Assembly (NCBI GenBank): GCA_964036155.1
Contig: OZ038423.1
Span: 59,597,249 to 59,661,248 of the forward strand
From: Diploscapter coronatus
Taxonomy: Eukaryota > Nematoda > Chromadorea > Rhabditida > Rhabditidae
Direction of reading: 5' to 3'
Length of the DNA: 64,000 nucleotides
Under the pieces are notes generated by a model. That model had not been told where the DNA came from and searched no databases. It saw only the letters and a list, made by a program, of their open reading frames with translations. The position numbers and the translations under genes were made by a program. This document shows positions 59,816 through 64,000 of the stretch, in pieces. Position 1 is the stretch's first letter. Every line of letters starts with the position of its first letter.

Positions 59816-62588
59816 CTAATCGGTCCTCAGGCGATATTGATTTACGATATGCAAAAGTTGAGGGAATGCCTCCCTAAATTTAATTGGTCAATCATCTGAG
59901 TTACTACCCTGATTATCCTATAATTAAGACTTAATTACCTGATCATTTGTATGACTCCAAAGCAAACGCACACCACTCTCAGCTCATTATCGCATAACAT
60001 GTCCCAATCGACCTTAATTAGCATAATTAACTGCTAATTGCCCTAATATCTCGTGAGTTAATTACTCTAATCGAATTCTCGTCGAAGAACGATCTAACTG
60101 GCGCTATGGTGGCAAAATTTTGGTCTTCCTTCAGTAGCTTCCAGACTTCTTTGCTATAATTAGTTAATTAGGGTTAATTAAGTAGTTAATTATGCCTGTA
60201 TAGACACCCGCAGGTTAGCAATAATCCAGCTAAGGAGCTATTTTGCGTTGCTATCCTATATCCATTCATATAGTCGGTATTCGAGTTGACAGTGATTTGA
60301 CCGCCTAGTTTAATCAATTCATACACGGTTATGCCTAAAATGGGTTCATTTAAAGAAAAACAAATTTTGTATCAAAAATAATAGATTTTCATTGAAAATC
60401 TAGCATAGCTTATGATTTTTGTCTTATATTAATGACTGCATTTTGAAAAAAAAAAACAACGAATAGTACAATTTATAAGAAAAAACCTTGTACATTTTAT
60501 TATTTAAAAAAAGACTATTTCGAAAGAATAAATTAAAGTAAAATATTTATAATGTAATTTTTTACCCGAAACTGGATGTTTTATCCTAGCAAAGCAAGGC
60601 TGATCTTCTATGATCGAAATTTCGCATATCCTTTTGGGGCCGTCGTGCAAAATTATCGATTCAGGAAATAATGTCGCTAAAATGTATCGTTATTTTTATA
60701 AATTTAATTTGAAAAAAACCCTGCATAAATCGAATGTTTTCTTTGTCGTATAGATCAAATTCGATGGCGTCAAATTGGACGCAATTCCGCAATACGTACT
60801 GTTCGATTGCTTGCTGCATCTTAATCTACGACATTTTTAATTTTAAGATATTTTATTTAAATAGTTTTATTTAGAGATAAGATATTATAATATTTTATTT
60901 TATTTAAACATACCTGAGAGATGTCGTTAATCTTGATACGGACATAATTTATCTTTTGCAACGACGCTACCGACTCGATTTTCGTTAATTGTGGTGCAAT
61001 GGCGGTAGAAAATCGCCTAAATCATGACATTTAAAATATACTTTATTTTAGGCTTTATATTTTTATCTTAAAGTTTATATATATTCCAAAAATTTCGAAT
61101 TTTATTTTAAGCCATATTATATTTTCACCGAAAACTTCTCATCTTTCATAAATCATTTGAAAATATGCTTTCTTGCTGCTTGAAATTGTTCAAGATGTTT
61201 TGGTCTTTGAAATGCCATAACTTAGGGATACTTTAAAGCCCTAAAATTTAGGAGGTTTTAAGAAATATAGAAATTTTTGAACATTACTTAAGAGCTATTC
61301 TTTGAAGTACCATTGGAATTCGCTATTTTCAGACTCGCGTTTTGTTTCGTAATTTCCTCTTTTCTTATATCTTATTAATTTTTTATTCGTTTAACGAAAA
61401 CTGAACTGCTTTTTCGTTTAATTTCCTGTTTCGCCGCCGTACATTTTGGACCATTTATAATTAGAAACATGTGAACTTTCCATATAAATGTGCATAAGAT
61501 ATGAGATGATTTTCTGATCAAAAAACGGATTTTTGCAGACAATTTAGCATCGTTTAAAATATCATAATTTACTTAAGGAAATTTCTAAAATCATTATCCT
61601 TTTCAATATTATTAAAGTAATTTCCCCCTGATAAATTAACACCACTTAAAACTGTTTCAAAACAATTAAGCTTACCTTTATTATTATTATGTCTATTTTT
61701 ATTTTAAATATGAAATTTTCTTAATTTTCAAATTCTATAATTTAAAAAAAATATATTAACTTTGAATAATTTACCTAGCCTGTCTAGATATTTGAGCGGC
61801 CACCGAACCTGAGCTTTTCCTCGAAGCCATATTCCTAAATTTCTAAATTTAAAATTGGTCCGCTCCTTTTAAAAACTTATATTAAGGGCATTAACTAAAA
61901 GTAGCAAGCAAAAATGAATGATAAAAATTTTCCACTTATAGTTCTGCTTACTACCCTATCAGCGATTTATGCTAGATAAAGCTATTTTAAAACTGGAGAA
62001 ATTAAACCAAAGCTAAAAATACGAGACGTACAGGTGTGTTTGTTAAGAAAATCTAGCGGAATTGACAGTTGAAACTAATCTAGCAAATGTCTATAGCGAC
62101 ATGAAATAAATCATATTTGAAAACTCATAAAATAACAATGAAAATGAAATGCATATCTCTCAATAGAATAAAATCATGGAGATATAAAATATCGATTTTT
62201 GAGTTGCAAAATTCGACAACCTGTATATTTCGTAGCTTCGTAACCTGCGAAACAGTATAGGAAACGATATCTTCCTACCTTTCCCTGTACCTTTAACTAT
62301 GAGGTTACGAAGATACGAATTAGCCAAATTGCCAAAATTTTCAGGTCATTCAATAAAGTAGTACTGCATAGTTAAAGGAATTAGCATATTTAGAATATCA
62401 TAAAGTACCCTCTAGACTTAAACGTACTACTCTTATTAATTGTTTTTTTTTTCGAAATTTAAAATTCAATCTTACTTTGACACGACGAACAGAACCTGAT
62501 AGGAGTTATTAAGCGCCGCTCTAACGTTAACAATTTTGGTCCTTTCGGTCGGTGGGAGCGAGGCCTGTTTCGGGATTTTGCTAGTCAT
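59816..62588 (-). CDS. unrecognised protein, nine exons
   Basis: Exons 62476-62588, 61775-61834, 60914-61016, 60720-60825, 60566-60676, 60208-60334, 60066-60153, 59939-60012 and 59816-59873 join in phase to give 279 residues. Only intron 2 (about 760 nt) and intron 1 (about 640 nt) are long. The N terminus is basic, Ser-rich (MASRKSSGSVAAQIS begins in exon 2 and may be an alternative start). The body alternates strands and helices: KINYVRIKINDISQIKMQQA, FDAIEFDLYDKENIRFMQ, ILHDGPKRICEISIIE, VYELIKLGGQITVNSNTDYM, WKLLKEDQNF, FPQLLHIVNQYRLRTD. No signal peptide or clear transmembrane span. It resembles an F-box-associated or repeat-poor cytosolic protein only loosely; function unknown. Confidence 0.7.
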
Positions 62589-64000
62589 TTTTAGGAAAAT
62601 TAATGGATTTTAGGAAGTAGCGCGAAATTTTCAACGGAAGCAACTCGATAATAAACTTTTTCGCCGACCACCTTGCAAAAAGCGTGAAATGTTCGCCGCT
62701 TCTAAGAGGCGTGAAAGAAATTTCATTTAGCTTTCTAGATTTAATGAGATTCAATCTAGCGTCAAGTATTTCGAGCGATGTTGAAGCGATATGCCCGAGC
62801 ATAGGACGGGAGATTTTAAAATCTCGCACACTTATAATTCAGCAGCATGACTATGCGAAATTTTTGGCAAATTGCAAATTCATGCACATACTTGAAATTA
62901 GCTTCGTTAGCGTTAAATAAACGCCTAAACAAATATAATCTTTAGATCATGGAAAACCTTATAAATATGCAGGCGTGAAGGCAAAAGATATATTCATATA
63001 TGAACGAAATTAACATCGGTATGTAAGGGTGAAAGATTAGCCCTAAAACCTAATTATTATATATACCTCATTAAATAGGGCTTTTAAATGAGATCTAATG
63101 GGATATATGAGACCCCTCCTTAAAATGCATATGTCTTAATTCAGAAATATTTTTCCCATGATTAAGAATAGGGGTGAAAAGTCATCTGGGGGATATATGA
63201 AAGCTCATCTCTTTTATAAGGGGAAGATTAAAATGGGGCTAACTCTTGGGATTTCGTTGCAAATTCAGTAGCGATGATGAAATTATTCCCTCATACAAGC
63301 GCTTTAACTTGTAGCGAAAGTAATATAACGAAGTTTCTGCTTTTATGAATAGAGCACGCTAAGATTTGACGTGAGTTTGCAAGAAGTTTTGGAATTTTAT
63401 TTACTAAAAATGGAAAGATATGACGTTAAGATGTGGATATCTGTATTTTAAAATCGCAAATTTTAGATTAATACTTTCAAAAAATTCGTACTGGCTGTAT
63501 GATTATTGAAAATGCGTGCATATTTCATTAAAATAAAAATTGCTAAAATAATGCCAAATTAGAGTAATTTGCCGCCAAAAGAGGACAAATTTATGGTAAC
63601 AAAGTACACATTTTTCAGAAAAAAGTATTTATACTTCTAATTAATTGAAAATTCTAGTGTTTTTCATCAGACGCGATGATCATTTGTGTGGGAAATTCGC
63701 GCGATTCGTGAAAGTTGTCGAACATGGGGCGATAAAAGAAAATTGGAAGAGAGAAAATTGAGCGGTCGGACTTTGAAAAATTCTTTCCAAAGGCATGATT
63801 TGGATATCCAGGAAAATAGTATTTTAAAAATGGAAGGTCTAAAGAGTCAGAGAGAGCTAGATAGTGCGAAAATTATAGAGACAAAAGATGGAGAAAGAGA
63901 AATAGTGTAAAAATCATAGAGAATGAAAAGGCAGAAAGCGAAATAGTATGAGAATTAATTAGGAAAAGAAAAATAGATATGTGCGCGAATTAAAATGAGC
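62589..64000. other. no gene seen
   Basis: Upstream region of the preceding minus-strand gene. Overlapping short frames at 62581-62920 on both strands have no splice context. It becomes purine-rich from about 63680, with two GAAATAGTRTG motifs near 63897 and 63940. Confidence 0.4.

Noticed and set aside
59468..59899. 143-codon plus-strand frame
   Set aside because: Low-complexity Phe/Ile/Leu-rich translation of T-rich DNA, overlapping the last exon of the minus-strand gene.
62581..62920. Overlapping frames on both strands near the start of the unrecognised gene
   Set aside because: No acceptor or donor sites and no domain; probably a low-stop stretch.

Overview
The window is intron-rich, A+T-rich eukaryotic DNA. 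Short introns (mostly 40-50 nt) with TTTTAG/TTTCAG acceptors, acceptor-like sites just 5' of several start codons (as for spliced-leader trans-splicing), compact gene spacing and several nematode-style secreted and receptor genes all point to a nematode, probably a free-living rhabditid-type species. I cannot name the genus. All gene models below were assembled by hand by matching exon phases; homopolymer positions may be off by a base.

Layout: (1) 1-5.6 kb: a small secreted protein (-), ERp44, an ER thioredoxin-fold chaperone (+), and a small single-pass membrane protein (-). (2) 5.9-11.2 kb: a 23-exon secreted or GPI-anchored protein made of five tandem cysteine-rich units (-), with a cluster of TGATAA sites upstream. 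(3) 12.8-21 kb: a NAPE-PLD-type metallo-beta-lactamase (+), an ATF4-like bZIP factor (-) and NF-YB (-), whose introns carry two hAT-like MITEs. (4) 21.8-25.8 kb: adenosine kinase (-) and an unrecognised five-exon gene (-). (5) 26-38.3 kb: a contactin-like adhesion molecule with an N-terminal C-type lectin-like domain, Ig and FN3 domains and a 4.9-kb intron (-). (6) 40.7-45.8 kb: DPM3 (-), RPS23 (+) and a multi-pass receptor-like protein (-). (7) 48.1-52.2 kb: atlastin (+), with a possible alternative last exon near 53.7 kb. (8) 55.0-58.1 kb: an Hsp70 ATPase domain fused to a Kelch beta-propeller (-). (9) 59.8-62.6 kb: an unrecognised conserved-looking gene (-).

Most of these are unlinked housekeeping or signalling genes. 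ERp44, DPM3 and atlastin all act at the ER, but I see no operon joining them. The outstanding feature is the Hsp70-Kelch fusion: all ATP-binding motifs of Hsp70 are present, but the substrate-binding domain and the interdomain linker are gone and a Kelch propeller takes their place. This would be a nucleotide-switched chaperone-type ATPase with a different recognition module. Noncoding DNA carries several dispersed short repeat families (hairpin MITEs, a GAAATAGTATGG motif, a GAAGATCAGCTTTTT motif, and perfect TGACGTCA palindromes well above chance).
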